Positions 63,529 through 64,000 of a DNA stretch of 64,000 nucleotides are shown one piece after another; the first letter of the stretch is position 1; each line of letters starts with the position of its first letter. This stretch comes from Aliirhizobium wenxiniae (lineage in GTDB: Bacteria > Pseudomonadota > Alphaproteobacteria > Rhizobiales > Rhizobiaceae). The position numbers and the translations under genes are program-made. The notes beneath the pieces were generated by a model that did not search any database, was not told where the DNA came from, and was given only the letters and a program-made list of their open reading frames with translations. Where the stretch lies: contig NZ_JAEUAN010000012.1 in assembly GCF_019511445.1 (NCBI RefSeq), forward strand, positions 62,001-126,000, given 5' to 3'.

Positions 63529-64000
63529 AAAGGATGCTGTCTGCCAGGACGACCTTTGTCGGCTTTGCATTAGTTCTCATTGCAGCATCGGCCAGATCGG
63601 AAGACGCGTCCTGGGGATGTCAGGTGCTGTTATGCGCCGCCTCCCAAAATCCGTCTTGGCATGGCGTCGGCTATTGCGTTCCGCCGATGACCAAACTGAT
63701 CTCCGCGATGAAAAAGCCGGGCTTCTCATGGCCGATCTGTCAAGAAGCTAACACCGGCAAACCCGGACATGAAGTCTACGAGGAGTGCCCGGCTGGTACG
63801 ACGATCGGATATAGCACGCAAGGGGACAATGATTGGCAAGGCGCGCCCGATCAGTGCATCAAGACTGTCAATGTCTGCCAGTATTCAGGCAATCGAGGCA
63901 CCCACACGCAGCGTTTTGGCGCCGTCATCCGCGGAGTTTATGAGAATGGCAACGATGGGTGCCTGCAGCAGATTACAACACAGCGGCCTCGCCGGGCAGA
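63525..64000 (+). CDS. Exported protein, 3' end outside window
   Basis: The frame from ATG 63525 (AGGAGG upstream) is open to the last base. The product starts with a signal peptide (MKRMLSARTTFVGFALVLIA) and a cysteine-rich mature region (SWGCQVLLC, WPICQEANTGKPG, CIKTVNVCQYSG). I recall similar secreted proteins in rhizobial conjugation regions, of unknown function. It belongs to the run of exported proteins beginning at 61756. Confidence 0.7.
   Translation, partial: MKRMLSARTTFVGFALVLIAASARSEDASWGCQVLLCAASQNPSWHGVGYCVPPMTKLISAMKKPGFSWPICQEANTGKPGHEVYEECPAGTTIGYSTQGDNDWQGAPDQCIKTVNVCQYSGNRGTHTQRFGAVIRGVYENGNDGCLQQITTQRPRRA

Noticed and set aside
1..64000. CRISPR array, tRNA or rRNA genes, repABC
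   Set aside because: No regularly spaced repeats, cloverleaf sequences, rRNA motifs or RepA/RepB/RepC-like proteins were recognised. The ParA gene lacks a ParB partner and fits the mobilisation operon.

Overview
The window looks like part of a large accessory replicon, most likely a plasmid, of a Rhizobiales bacterium (Rhizobium, Ensifer or Agrobacterium type). The reasons are: many transport and catabolic operons (two tripartite tricarboxylate transporters, one peptide ABC transporter), DUF982 and SyrB-like proteins typical of rhizobia, a LuxR-LuxR-LuxI quorum-sensing block, a relaxase operon resembling virC1-virC2-virD1-virD2, and many insertion-sequence and gene fragments. No rRNA, tRNA, CRISPR array or repABC origin was seen. 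The species assignment is inference.

Layout. 1-2.2 kb: the end of an unknown gene with a terminator, a decayed IclR regulator, and a minus-strand set of tiny membrane proteins next to a DUF982 gene. 2.2-11.6 kb: a RidA-family gene facing a long plus-strand catabolic operon (SDR dehydrogenase, FadR-type regulator, RraA-like aldolase, TctC/TctB/TctA transporter, L-fucose-isomerase-like protein, FGGY kinase). A perfect 29-bp palindrome lies in the shared promoter. 12.4-22 kb: a cell-surface sugar island encoding a Neisseria-like neuA-neuB-neuC sialic acid pathway, a GT-B sialyltransferase-like protein, a second predicted glycosyltransferase, an alpha/beta-hydrolase flanked by two paralogous phage-ABA-sandwich proteins, a divergent glmS, and a dead integrase. 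23.7-31.8 kb: a peptide ABC transporter with a CapA-like phosphatase, then an M20 amidohydrolase. 31.9-38 kb: a truncated LysR gene, a large hybrid histidine kinase, and a scar of an internally deleted IS481 element with pieces of aldehyde dehydrogenase, alpha/beta-hydrolase and GNAT genes. 38.2-45 kb: a second TctCBA transporter, a regulator with two predicted DNA-binding domains, and an aconitase, together a plausible tri-/dicarboxylate uptake and use module. 45-51.5 kb: a zeta-toxin pair, small hypothetical genes, an SDR gene, a broken thermonuclease, a streptothricin-acetyltransferase-like GNAT, an IS66 remnant and a SyrB-like gene. 51.7-53.3 kb: an amidase with its AtzG-like small partner. 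53.6-57 kb: two LuxR receptors, a LuxI synthase and a degenerate HAD protein. 57-64 kb: the mobilisation operon on the minus strand and, divergently, a run of exported small proteins including two nuclease-fold proteins. The last gene runs off the end.

How it works together. The neu genes and the sialyltransferase could make and transfer sialic acid, with glmS supplying hexosamine. The two transporter operons each carry their own GntR/FCD regulator. The quorum-sensing genes beside the relaxase operon suggest population-density control of plasmid transfer. All assignments come from reading the sequence and recalling family motifs; no database search was run.
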